DNA of 64,000 nt. It comes from Isoetes taiwanensis (lineage: Eukaryota; Streptophyta; Lycopodiopsida; Isoetales; Isoetaceae). The notes under the pieces are model-generated. The model worked only from the letters and a program-made list of their open reading frames with translations, was not told where the DNA came from and did not search any database. The position numbers and the translations under genes were made by a program. Position 1 is the stretch's first letter. Every line of letters begins with the position of its first letter. The DNA lies in assembly GCA_021234155.1 (NCBI GenBank), contig JAJEKV010000168.1, positions 429,352 through 493,351 on the forward strand. The letters run 5' to 3'. Of the stretch, positions 21,512 to 31,865 are shown piece by piece.

Positions 21512-22408
21512 ATGGTTGCAGGCCATCTTTACAAAAGGGGAAAGGATACTGTCCTTCGACGCTGTGTTCTCCCTCATGAGGTCCCAGACATTGTCCGAGA
21601 AGCCCATGAAGGGCTCGGTGGTGGTCATTTTCATGGTGACACCACGGCACGCAAAATCCTTCTTGCAGGTTATTTTTGGCCCACGCTCTTCAAAGACGCT
21701 CACGCCCACGCCCGCACGTTTGATGCTTGTCAGCGTGTGGGAAGGCCCACGGCCCGTGACGCTCTTCCATTGACGCCGGTCGCCACGCCCCTCCCTTTCA
21801 GCAAATGGGGGATGGATTTTGTGGGACCCATTGATCCTCCTGCGCGGCACACCCGTGCCCGCTACATACTGGTTCTCACTGACTACGCTACCAAATGGGC
21901 GGAAGCTTGCGCACTTCCAGACAACACTGCGGCAAGCACAGCCAAGGTCATCTATCAGCAAATCATCACGCGTTTTGGCTGCCCCACGGAGCTGGTCAGT
22001 GATCGAGGTGTCCATTTTATCAATCATACCATAAAGGAGCTAACGGATTATCTACTGATCCATCATCACAAGAGCACACCCTACTATCCTCAAGGGAACG
22101 GTTTGGCGGAAAGCACTAACAAAACTCTGGTCACAATTCTCAAGAAAATTTGTGACGCTTCTCGCACTGACTGGCAAACCAAACTTCCTACAGTTCTTTG
22201 GGCTTACAATACTTGTTTCAAAATCGCGACTGGTCACACTCCTTTCAAGTTGGTTTACGGTCAAGAAGCTCTCATGCCTTTTGAATACATTCTTCCTACC
22301 CTCCGTTTTCAACTGGCTACAGCCCATAATCCGCCTGCTGCACTCAAAGAAAGGGTTTATCAATTGGAACAGTTGGATGAACTGTTGTTCAAAAAACTCT
22401 ACATGTGG
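21512..22408 (+). pseudogene. Element Z integrase, N-terminal and core
   Basis: The zinc-binding region is HEGLGGGHFHGDTTARKI...GYFWPTLFKD...FDACQR (one of the zinc Cys is altered to Phe context). The catalytic core has D in MDFVGPIDPP, D in ELVSDRGVHF and E in PYYPQGNGLAES. KLVYGQEALMPFEY and the LEQLDELLF helix follow. The frame is then interrupted by the large insert; the C-terminal GDLVLLYDSR domain is found at 30674 in the same codon phase. Confidence 0.9.
22401..22408 (+). repeat. Putative 8-bp target duplication of the large insert, left
   Basis: ACATGTGG occurs here and at 30666-30673, both in the integrase reading frame (codons for Met-Trp). The same 8-mer also occurs within the right-end repeats (near 30390), so the match could be partly fortuitous. 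Confidence 0.5.
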
Positions 22409-23283
22409 TTATGTGGAGGTGTGGTTTATTAAGAAGACGGTGTAGGTTTTTTTTAAGGAGCTATAGCTTTTTTTTTTGAAGGTGTGGTTTTTTTTTTAGG
22501 TGTGGTTTTGTTTTGCGAAAGTGTAGTTTTTTTTTTAAAGATGAGTTGTTTTTAAGAGGATGTTGTTTTCTGAGGTGTGGTTTATAATAAGGTGTTGTTT
22601 TTAAGTATCTATTTTTTAAGAAAATATGGTTTTTTAAGGTGTCGTTTATAAGTAGGTGTAGTTTTTAAGTAGCTGTTTTCTAAGGAAGTATAGTTTTCTG
22701 AAGTGGTATGATTTTTTAAGTCTAGGTGTTGTTTTTTGAGGTGTGGTTTATAAGTGAGTGTAGTTTTTAAGCAGCTGTTTTGGAAAGAAGTATGGGTTTT
22801 TGAGGTGTGGTTTATAAGTGGGTGTAGTTCTTAAGTGGCTATTTTTTATGGAAGTATGGTTTTCTTAAAGTGGTGTGATTTTTTAAGTTGAGGTGTTGTT
22901 TTTTGAGGTGTGGTTTATAAGTGGGTGTAGTTTTTAAGTAGCTGTTTTTTATAGAAGTATGGTTTTTTGAGGTGTGGTTTATAAGTGTTTTAAGAAGCTA
23001 TTTTTAAGGAAGTATGGTTTTTTTGAGGTATGGTTTATATAATTACGTGTAATTTTTTAGTACTTGTTTTTTAATAGAGTATAGTTTTTTAAGGTGTGGT
23101 TCATAAGTAGGTGTAGTTTTTAAGTGTTTGTTTTTTAAGGAAGTATAGTTTTTTTGGTGGTTTATAATTACGCGTAGTTTTTAAACACTTATTTCTTAAA
23201 GAAGTATGGTTTTTTCAGGTGTGATTTATAACTATGTGTAGTTTCTAAGTAGATGTTTTTTTTAAGGAAGTATGGTTTTTTGA
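22409..23283. repeat. T-rich degenerate repeat array, left end of the insert
   Basis: The modules GGTGTGGTTTATAAGTGGGT, GTAGTTTTTAAGTAGCTG and AAGGAAGTATGGTTTTTT alternate irregularly every 60-100 bp from 22430 to 23280. The strand composition is extreme (T and G on plus). No coding potential. Confidence 0.85.
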
Positions 23284-23287
23284 GACA

Positions 23288-24710
23288 CAACAATGCCAAG
23301 GTAGATCAAAGATGCCACGTGGGCTCCAACATGCCACCTAGGCTTCAACAGGGCTCCAACATGCCAAGGTGGCTCAAACATGCCACCTAGGCTGCAACAT
23401 GCCAAGGTGGCTCAAACATGCCACGTGGGCTCAAACACGCCACCTAGGATCCAACATGCCAAGGTGGCTCAAATATGCCAACGTGGCTGAAACATGCCAC
23501 GCGGGCTCCAACATGCCAAGGTGGCTCAAACATGATAAGGTGGCTCAAACATGCTACGTGGGCTCCAACACGCCATCTAGGCTCCAACATGCCAAGGTGA
23601 CTCAAACATGCCAAGGTGGCTGAAACATGCCACGCGGGCTCCAACATGCCATCTAGGCTCCAACATCCCAAGGTGGCTCAAACATGCCATCTAGGCTCCA
23701 ACATGCCACCTAGACTCAAACATGCCAAGATGGCTCCAACATGCCACCTAGGCTCCAACATGCCAAGGTGGGTCAAACATGCCAAGGAAACTCAAAACTG
23801 CCACGCGGGGTCTAACATGCCACCGAGGCTCTAACATGCCAAGGTGGCTCAAACATGCCATGTGGATTCCAACATGCCACCTAGGCTCCAACATGCCAAG
23901 GTGGCTTAAACATGCCACCTAGGCTCCAACATGCACCTAGGCTCAAACATGCCAAGATGGCTCAAACATGCCACGCTGGCTCCCAACATGCCACCTAGGC
24001 TCAAGCCCCGCCACCTGAGGCTCAAACATCCCAAGGTGGCTCAAATATGCCACACAAGCTCCTACATGCCACCTAGGCTCCAACATGCCAAGGTGGCTCA
24101 AACATGCCAAAGTGGCTCCAGCCACGTGGGCTCCAACATGCCATGGTGGCTCAAACATGCCACGCGAGCTCCAACATGCCACCTAGGCTCCAACATGCCA
24201 AGGTGGCTCAAACATGCCACACATGCTCCAACATGCCACCTAGGCTCCAACATACCAAGGTGGCTCAAACATGCCACAGGTTCCAACATGCCACCTAGGC
24301 TCAAACATGCCAAGGTGGCTCAAACATTCCACATGGGCTCCAACATGCCAATGTGGCTCAAACATGCCACCTTGGCTCCAACATGCCACCTAGTCTCAAA
24401 CATGCCAAGGTGGCTCAAACATGCCACGTGGGCTCCAACATGCCAAGATGGCTTAAACGTGCCGTGGGCTCCAACATGCCACCTAGACTCAAACATGCCA
24501 AGGTGGCTCAAACATGCCATGCGGGTTCCAACATGCCACCTAGGCTCCAACATGCCAAGGTGGCTCAAACATGCCATCTAGGCTCCAAAATGCCACGCAA
24601 GCTCCAACGTGCCACCTAGGGTCCAACATGCCAAGGTGGCTCAAACATGCCACCTAGGCTTCGGAATGCCACCAGGCTCCAACATGCCAAGGTGGTCCAA
24701 ACATGCCACC
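23288..24710. repeat. 19-bp minisatellite, about 70 units
   Basis: The basic units GGCTCCAACATGCCAAGGT and GGCTCAAACATGCCACCTA (19 bp each) alternate with small changes over 1.4 kb. Because 19 is one more than a multiple of three, three units give a 19-residue peptide repeat in every frame, and long ORFs appear on both strands. These are artefacts of the repeat and not genes. Some variants read CATGCCACGTGGGC, creating CACGTG cores. Confidence 0.92.
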
Positions 24711-27700
24711 TGCTCTCCCTTCCTCCCTCGTTCCCTCCCTTCCACGCCTCGTTGTGAAAGTGGCCATGTAATGTAAAGTTGGTGGGGGAAGGACCCACTT
24801 CAGCAATGTAAAGTGGTGGGGCCAGGACCCATCTGGGTGTGTTGTAAAGTGTCACATGTCCGATAGGACGCTGCCTTGTGGCGTGACGTCAAAATCTCTT
24901 CTTCTTCTTCTTCTTCTTCTTCTTCTTCTTCTTCTTCTTCTTCTTCTCTACGTCTCTCTCTGATTGGATCTGACAGAAGCGTTGGCACCTTCCCTAAGTC
25001 AAACAAGGGTAGGACTTTGCGCGGCTGCGGTGAGAGGCCAGACCCCAGGAGACGGAATGGGGTTTGGATTTATCCTCCCTCCAGTGTGGCAATTAGAAGT
25101 TAAGAGCGCCTTTTGCAGTAGCAAGATTGTTGGGATCGTTCGGGATGGCCGATAGATACAAACTCTGTTATTTCTATCGCCATAGCTCTGCATGCATGTT
25201 CAAAAATCATGCACCTAGTTATCTATAAAAACAACCGCGTTTCGGCCTCCGAAACGTAAACCATGTATGTTGCTAGGTTATTGTAGGTTTTACGTTATGA
25301 AGATTGAGTTTTGATCAGTTGCACTTGGGACATAGTGGAGAAGTTGCAGTTGAAGATGCGAAGCAATAGGAACTGACGGACATGAGTTTGGATCTATTTT
25401 CCTCCCACTATGGCAATTAGAATTCAAGAGCTAATTGTATACAGATTGTTTTGAATAGAAGCGCTTAAAAAAGTTGGAATTATTGACATTGTCATAGATT
25501 CTAATGCACCCTGAAAAATCTGATCATATGCTTGTCTTCCTCTCCCATGCCCAACGAATCATTTGGGGATACGTGTATACAGGTGTGTTAGTTCATTCAC
25601 ATGCTTTGATATGCATATGGTGTTCTAGAATCTCCAGGTTGTTTAAGGCAACCAATCTTTGCCCAAAATTATGCAAAAGGCATCAATTGCATTAGCAAAA
25701 TGAGGTAGTTGCACTTAGATCTAAATATCTCGAGTTGTACTGATTTTATTCAAATGGTTTTTGGAGGAGCAACCAGTGAAAATTTGTCGTGAGATGTGGG
25801 AAATTTTTTTGCTCAATTTGGATCTGGGATGTCTGAGAAAATCGGGTTCAAAGTTGGACAAAAATTTGACCAGTGCACTTTCCCGAGACAAAACAAGGTC
25901 TGCACACTCAAATGATGATATCTCGAGCTCTACTAAACAATTTTGCATGGTTTTTGAAATGACTACCAGAGAAAAGTTTTAAAAACATGTGGGAAAAAAT
26001 TTGGCCTGATTTGGAACTAGAATGATGGAGAAAAACGAGTCCAAATTGGATAAAAAATTCTGCAAGTGAATGGTCACAAGTCGAATGGTCAAATTGCAAT
26101 TTTGATCACAAGGAGTATTTTTTGCGCATTGATTTGCACAAAACAGTCAAGAACAATCTCAAGACAACATGCAAAAGTCTGCAATATGAGTTTGGAGAAG
26201 GGGGAAGGAATAGGGACGAGCAATGGTAATAGACATACATCATACAAATGGAATTTATGGATATCGATCCTTGATGGAAATTGGAGACAATAAATAAGAT
26301 ATGGCCATATGAATGTTTTGACGAAGGATTAGGGTGTAAGACCTCGAGACAAGAAATATAAGGGCTAGAAGTGGTGAAATTAAGTGACTCAAGGGGTTAT
26401 ATACGAAAAAATAGAGAATTGGTCTAGGCAAAAAGTGCTACAAAGGTGGATTTATGGCATGATAAGAACGAAAGGGGTAAAATAGGATATGGAGGTAGAA
26501 ATGAGGGAAATGGCTAGGAATGTGGAACCAAATACCATGAGGTCTTCCAAATTTGAAGTTGTTGACTTCTAAATTTGATGTTGGACCCTGCGTGGCATGT
26601 AAGAGCCCACGTGTGGAGCATGTTGTAACATGGCAAATTGGTGATGTGGACATGATGACTTGGATTTGCAGTAAATATGACAACCTTTGGAATTTTTGGT
26701 AGAGGAGTTTGGCAAGGGATAGGGTGTGGACGTTAGAAGAAGGATCCTTAAAACCTCCCCGGAAGCAACTTGCCCCAAAAGTCCACTTTGAAGGTCCTAG
26801 CGACGGATGAGCATCTCCCCTACTCTAAAACTGTGAATTGGCTCTGCCTTGCTTACTTGGCATGATATGTCACCAATGGCATGCCACATCATCATGCACA
26901 TGTCAACTTTTGCAAATTTCAATTTTCTCCACTCATTTGCGAGCAATGATATAGAAATGATGATGTGGCATCAAAAGAGCAAGCAAACTACTTTCTTTTT
27001 AAGAAGGTGAGCATTTGCAAAAATTATGGTAGATGCCATGGCATGATTATGGTGAGGTGGCAAAGATGAGACTTGAGGTCGCAAAATATGAAAAGGTGAC
27101 TTTTGCGGAAATTATGGGTGATGACATGGCATGAACATGTGAGTTGGCATCAAAGGAGCAAGCAAACTACTTTCTTTTTAAGAAGGTGTGCATTTGCAAA
27201 AATTATGGGAAATGCCATGGCATGATTTTGGTGAGGTGGCAAAGATGAGACTTGACGTGAAAAAATGAAGAATTTGCATAGACAATTTTTCAGCATTAAC
27301 ATATTTCTCCATGGTGACATGGCATTTCTTTGGATGGTGTGGCGTGTGATGTGATGACTAAGCATTTTATGCACGTTAGATAGAAAATGACTAGGCCAAT
27401 GTACAAAAGAAAAAAAAAAGAGTGTTTTTTGAGTGAGATAAGTAGGTAATAGTGGCAAGCAAGGTGATGTGGCACTGGAAATGACGAGGTGTCATAAGAA
27501 AAAGAAACCGAACTTCATAATTTTTGAAAAGATGACTTTTTCAAAAATTATGGGCGATGACATGGCATGAACATGTGAGTTGGCACCTATGGTGATGACA
27601 TGGCAAAACACGAAGGGATATAAAAATATAGAATTTCCTAAGCCAATTTAACTTCTTAGAAGAAGCATGTTCACCAGGATGCCCCTAGATTCCCTTGCTA

Positions 27701-28960
27701 ATGCTAATGCTAATGCATGAATGGCATGCAGGAATTTGTCATGTTATATTATATTGGATGTTGGAAGCGCGCAGAGAACATTGAATAGAGTTTAAAACTC
27801 TAGATGACCTGAGACATGGATAAGTCTGAGTATTTGCAAATTTATCTATGGTTTATATTCATAGACAATTACCTGAGACATTCATGAATTACAAAGGTGC
27901 GTAGAGAGTTTATTATTTAGGTTGAAGTGATTATTTGCACCTGCATGAATTAACCTAGGGCTTATTATGATTAATTTCCAATAGCTAAGATTTTCAAATT
28001 TGAGTTGAGCTATGATTTTAGAATGTAGATGTACCTGGACCAACGACACATTGATATGAACAAAAAGCAATAAGGGAAATTCAAATAATCAATTCTCGGG
28101 ATGATAAATGTGGGGCAGTCAATCAGAAACAAGAAATGAACAAGTCTGGAAGAGGTTGCAATGCCTGTGCTATCAGAGCTATTGGAATTGAAAACAACCT
28201 AGAAGATATTGAGTTACAAGTGACGATCAGCCATTGACCATCTAAATATCATTTGCACAATATAATATATTCAATAATATATTACGTCTATATATTCAAT
28301 AAGAGTATTTATCTATTCACAAGGGGCTTTTTTTTATAAGTTCGAATTGGAAAAAGGTCTATTGAAAAGTTTGAATTCTAATATTATGTGAAACTTATAA
28401 GGGCCGTCGGATGAAAAATAAACCAAGGGCTTAGATCTCGATCCTCGTCTTCCTGTCTCATTGGTCGAACCTTTTGGCGGTAGGCGGCGGGCTTTTTTGG
28501 CGCGCCCCAATCCCCTTCTTCTTTTCTAAAATTCAGATTCCTGGCCATTCTCCGACTTCTTAGCTTCTGATCATGTTCTGCTGGACCTCCTTTGTTTTTC
28601 TTCAAAGATCCGGATCTGTCTTTTCTGCCGGATTCATAGTTTTGAATAGATTTTCATTGCCGGATCAGTGTCATTTGTCCAGTATTTTATCAGTATTAGC
28701 CTCACTGATCCATGCATTTGTCCTGCAAAGAAGGCCAGATATGGCCTACCCTGAGATCCTGGCAGTTTGCTATTGATTTGTGCTTTTGGGTCGGCCGTCT
28801 GAACCATGCGTGATGCTTTAGAATGGAACAGAGTTTCGAACTATCAAAACCAAAATACGGCTTAGTCCTGGACAACAAGAAACTCATCGGAATCTGTTGA
28901 TATGGACACTGGAGCTAAAGGCTTGGGGCTGGCCTGCACTTTTGGCTTACACAGAGGCCA
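24711..28960. other. Interior of the insert, no gene recognised
   Basis: It contains a pure (CTT)n tract at 24896-24948 whose reverse reads as poly-Glu, and a near-perfect direct repeat of about 115 bp (26968-27085 and 27147-27264, GCATCAAA.GAGCAAGCAAAC start). Two diverged blocks of about 110 bp lie at 25770-25880 and 25970-26080, sharing GTGGGAAA, CAATTTGG and CAAA.TTGGA. Around 28380-28560 a GC-rich stretch with TTTTTTGGCGCGCCCC could be the promoter or leader of the captured Hsp70-like gene. The rest is AT-rich and non-coding by eye. Confidence 0.6.
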
Positions 28961-28969
28961 TAAAAGGAA

Positions 28970-29460
28970 CTGGCTTTTGGCTATGCCTCTGTTAATCTGG
29001 AGCAAAATGATTTGGCATCAGCAATAACTATAGTTCGTCAAAATGGAGCTGTATTTGCTACCAAGTTCAAGCTCTTATTGGCCACTGGTTCCACAAAAGA
29101 AGCGCTGCCTTTTGGGCTCTCAGCGGAGAGACTTGTTTCCGACTATCTAAAATGCATGTCGGAGTATATTGTGAATCATTTGAAGGAAAAATATGGGAAG
29201 CATTTTGTGAAGCGGGATGTGCAATGGTGCATAACGGTGCCTGCAATTTGGGATGAGGGTGCTAAACAGAAAATGCAAGTGTGCTGTGAAATGGCCGGAA
29301 TGGTAGAAGCCAAATAAGACTGCAAGGATTCATCTACAAACGCTCATAGTTTGCGAATAGTTTTAGAGCCTGAAGCAGCATCCATGTACTGCCAGAGGCA
29401 GCTTCATCATATTTATCTACAAGTTGGAGATGGATTCATGGTTCTAGATATTATGTTGAT
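28970..29460 (+). pseudogene. Hsp70-family (HSPA12-like) pseudogene fragment
   Basis: The frame reads LAFGYASVNLEQNDLASAIT, then a 101-codon open segment with LPFGLSAERLVSDYLKCMSE and VQWCITVPAIWDEGAKQKM, ending at a stop after MAGMVEAK. The next bases in another frame give LRIVLEPEAASMYCQ and a remnant of GDGFMVLD. These are the conserved nucleotide-binding-domain blocks of the HSPA12-type Hsp70 subgroup (TVPAIW..AKQ.M, EPEAAS). The ATP-binding start (GIDFGTT) is degraded and the C-terminal half is missing. It lies inside a transposable insert, so gene-fragment capture is likely. Confidence 0.75.
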
Positions 29461-29989
29461 CGGAATTTGATCAGTTATGGCGGTTAGGATTCGGTGCATG
29501 CACTCCGAATATAGTGATGAATGTTGCAGTGTGTTGCATTGACAAAATTTGGTGCTTTTGCTTAAGCACAAACACAAATATCATCACAATAGAGTCCTGC
29601 GGTATACCCATTTGTCCAAGCCCTCGCTGCCTCTGTTTTGTGGGAACCCACATCCCAATTTGTGCTAATGCAGACCCGATCTGGAAGGGTTTTTTATTCA
29701 ATCTGTATTGGAGCGAATTTCTTGACTTTGGATTCAGGCCTGGCTTGGATTTGTAATGGCGAAGCTTGGTCTGAAACATAAACATTTTCTTTTTCTATGG
29801 ATAACCATAGAAAATTAGTAAGAACAATGGTAGCTACAGCTTTTATTCTTGTAAAACAATGGAATTTGTGGATTTTATGGCTTTTATATACTGTTGTTTT
29901 GGAGCCCTACCCTCAAATTGAAGGGGAAATATATTAGGAAATTGAGTATGAAATTGAGTTATTCCTAAGTTTTCCTCTTTCCAACATCA

Positions 29990-30665
29990 TGTTGTTTTTA
30001 CACCCACGTCCTTTATAAAAAAAACAATTCATCATGTTGTTTTTAAAACGGCGTCATTTAGAACCGTGTCCTTTATTATGTTTTTAAAACCACGGCATAT
30101 ATTGTTTTGGAAAAACAACACCTAAAGGTCTTTACTTTTATAAAGAACTACATGTGATTTGTATGTAAAACTATATATCAAAATTCCTTCTCATCAGAAA
30201 AACATTATTGGAAAACAACAGCTATTCTTGAGTAACCACATATCATTTTTTGTGAAAATCAACACTTGGAAACAATATAGCTAAGAAAAAAACCCAGAAA
30301 CCTACGTGTAGTTTCTAGCAAAGTCGGACAAAAATTTTTACGTGGTTTTTCAGTGTTGTTTTTCTGCAAAACAACAGTTAAAAGCAACATGTGGACCTTT
30401 TAAGTTTATTGAGAATGACATGTCCACTTTTTAGGAAAACAACACTTGAAAACTATAGCTACTTTTAAAAAACAACATGTAGAAACACATGTTAATTTCT
30501 ACGCGTAGATAATTTTGACAAAATTCTATGTGTAGACTTTTTTTGAAAAAAACTACATGTATAAAAATTTTGCTAAAAACTACACGTCATTTCTAGCAAA
30601 TCCGGACAAAAAACAACACGTAGTTTTTTGGTGTTGTTTTTTTGCAAAAAAGACACTGAAAAACA
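29990..30665. repeat. A-rich degenerate repeat array, right end of the insert
   Basis: Repeated modules of AAAACAACA, ACATGTGGACC, AACTACACGT and TTTCTAGCAAA.CCGGAC occur from 30000 to 30665. Read on the minus strand they give TGTTGTTTTC and GTGTAGTTTTTAG motifs resembling the left array. This suggests subterminal inverted repeats. Confidence 0.7.
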
Positions 30666-30673
30666 ACATGTGG
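30666..30673 (+). repeat. Putative 8-bp target duplication of the large insert, right
   Basis: ACATGTGG, matching 22401-22408. The integrase reading frame continues from here. Confidence 0.5.
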
Positions 30674-30940
30674 ACCCATTTTTGGGGTGGTAGTGGAGAT
30701 TTGGTTCTTCTTTATGATTCTCGTTACAAAAATTTTCCAGGCAAGTTAAAGTTTCGATGGCTTGGCCCTTATAAAATTGTTCAAGTGGTGCAACCCAGCG
30801 TTTTCCAACTGGCTGAATTAGATGGCACTCCATTACCTACACTGGTTAATGGCTTCCGCCTCAAACAATTTCATACACCAGAAAGTGAAAATCAAACAAC
30901 AGATGCTGCTCCAGACACAAACACAACAGATAGTGACTAA
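30674..30940 (+). pseudogene. Element Z integrase, C-terminal domain
   Basis: The frame reads GDLVLLYDSRYKNFPGKLKF, then RWLGPYKIVQVV and LPTLVNGFRLKQFH, the SH3-like C-terminal DNA-binding domain of gypsy integrases. It ends in an acidic Thr/Asp-rich tail and a TAA at 30938. It is in phase with the core domain at 22408. The usual basic WHD linker before GDLV is absent. Confidence 0.85.
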
Positions 30941-30985
30941 CTGGCGGCATATTTATATTATATAGAGGGAATTTTTACAAAATGT

Positions 30986-31048
30986 GGGCAGCGCCCATCT
31001 ATTTCTGCTACGGGCAGTGCCCTATTTACAAGAACGGGCTCAGAGCCC
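30986..31048. repeat. Three small palindromes downstream of the antisense ORF
   Basis: GGGCAGCGCCC (30986-30996), GGGCAGTGCCC (31012-31022) and GGGCTCAGAGCCC (31036-31048) lie 26 and 24 bases apart between the pol stop and the antisense ORF. They may form hairpins in the 3' end of pol or antisense transcripts. Confidence 0.65.
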
Positions 31049-31077
31049 TATCTACTAAGTCCTAAGAAGAAAAACCC

Positions 31078-31344
31078 CTACTTCGGGTTAGGAGCAGAGG
31101 TGATACGCAGGATGTGGTAGTAATTCTGCTCCGGGTCCCAGCGCAGGTGCAGAATCACCTCCATCCCGTTGGTCTTCGGATCGGGATGCTCAGCCATCCC
31201 GGCACACCACCCGTCCATGGCCAGGCTACGGTTGTGGCAACGCCAGAGGTCCAGACAATCCATCTTGCACGTAATCCACTCCAGACAGTTTGAAGGCATA
31301 GTGCACTTGTAATGCAAACCAGCAGCAGACATACTGAGCGCCAT
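31078..31344 (-). CDS. Antisense small Cys-rich ORF inside element Z
   Basis: An 88-codon ORF lies opposite to the element, between pol and the post-pol ORF. Its N-terminal half holds regularly spaced Cys residues (HYKCTMPSNC, TCKMDCLDLWRC, WCAGM) that could bind zinc or form disulphides. The C-terminal half (GMEVILHLRWDP, YYHILRI) looks like beta strands. A minus-strand TATA box lies 30 bases upstream of the ATG, and an inverted CCAAT (GATTGG) and CCACGT cores lie 60-100 bases further up, so it could be transcribed independently. Antisense ORFs downstream of pol are known in some plant gypsy elements of the Tat group; I know no homologue of this one. A chance ORF cannot be excluded. Confidence 0.5.
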   Translation of the reverse strand: MALSMSAAGLHYKCTMPSNCLEWITCKMDCLDLWRCHNRSLAMDGWCAGMAEHPDPKTNGMEVILHLRWDPEQNYYHILRITSAPNPK

Positions 31345-31373
31345 CGGATGTCTCCGCTTCGCTCAATGTTCGT

Positions 31374-31381
31374 CTTATATA
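31374..31381 (-). promoter_or_regulatory. TATA box for the antisense ORF
   Basis: The minus strand reads GGCTATATAAGACG. Upstream on the same strand are GATTGGTCCACGTCG and ACCACGTTGG, i.e. an inverted CCAAT box and ACGT cores typical of plant promoters. Initiation would fall close to the ATG at 31344, giving a very short leader; the second ATG (codon 5) may be used. Confidence 0.5.
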
Positions 31382-31865
31382 GCCAACCGAGGACCTCCCT
31401 GTCGACGTGGACCAATCAGACAATTCGCCAACGTGGTTGCAATGCAAGGCTGTTTCTAAATGGGGAATCTTTTCTCCCGCCGCATATCTAGCCATGGTAC
31501 CTTCTGACACATTCGTTTTAATGAGATCCCACTTCGAGTTGCCAGCATTAAATGACATTCTTTCTTTTCATGCCCGTCGAACATTAATGTGCGTCCTTTT
31601 GCCAACTGTCACATCAGATCATTCTCTCACGTCTCATCTCGCTTCTCCCTTTACTGTTTGGGGACTTAGCCAAATTTTTGCCTTTCAATCGCCTCCTTAG
31701 CATCTCTCGCCATCTGGCATCATCAACGGTTGCAGTTTCGCCCTCATCATGCCCCTTCGCCTCCACTTGCGCGCCCTAAATCTTTTCGTCTATCTGCGCC
31801 TTCGTCTTCTGTTCTCTGCTCTCCGCCTTCTCCACACAGTTCTTTCTGCTCCGACGTTCTTCGCC

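Larger units (their letters stand above)
22409..30665. mobile_element. 8.3-kb insert in element Z, unclassified, with gene fragment
   Basis: The block separates the integrase core from its C-terminal domain. Its left end is 0.9 kb of T-rich repeats and its right end 0.7 kb of A-rich repeats with related motifs in inverse orientation (GTGTAGTTTTTAAG on the left, CTAAAAACTACAC-like on the right). This suggests long degenerate subterminal inverted repeats. An 8-bp duplication would fit a hAT-like or other DNA transposon. Inside are a 1.4-kb minisatellite, a (CTT)n tract and an Hsp70-like pseudogene. No transposase is seen, and no precise terminal inverted repeat was found. About 15-20 integrase linker residues seem to be missing at the junction, so deletion may have accompanied the event. 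Confidence 0.65.

Noticed and set aside
23369-24619. Several long ORFs on both strands (up to 216 codons)
   Set aside because: They are products of the 19-bp minisatellite, with the same peptide repeat in several frames and no non-repeat flank.
23288-24710. CRISPR-like array
   Set aside because: The units are contiguous 19-mers without unique spacers, in eukaryotic repeat DNA.
24800-25006. Minus ORF with a poly-Glu run
   Set aside because: Translation of the (CTT)n microsatellite; no other coding support.
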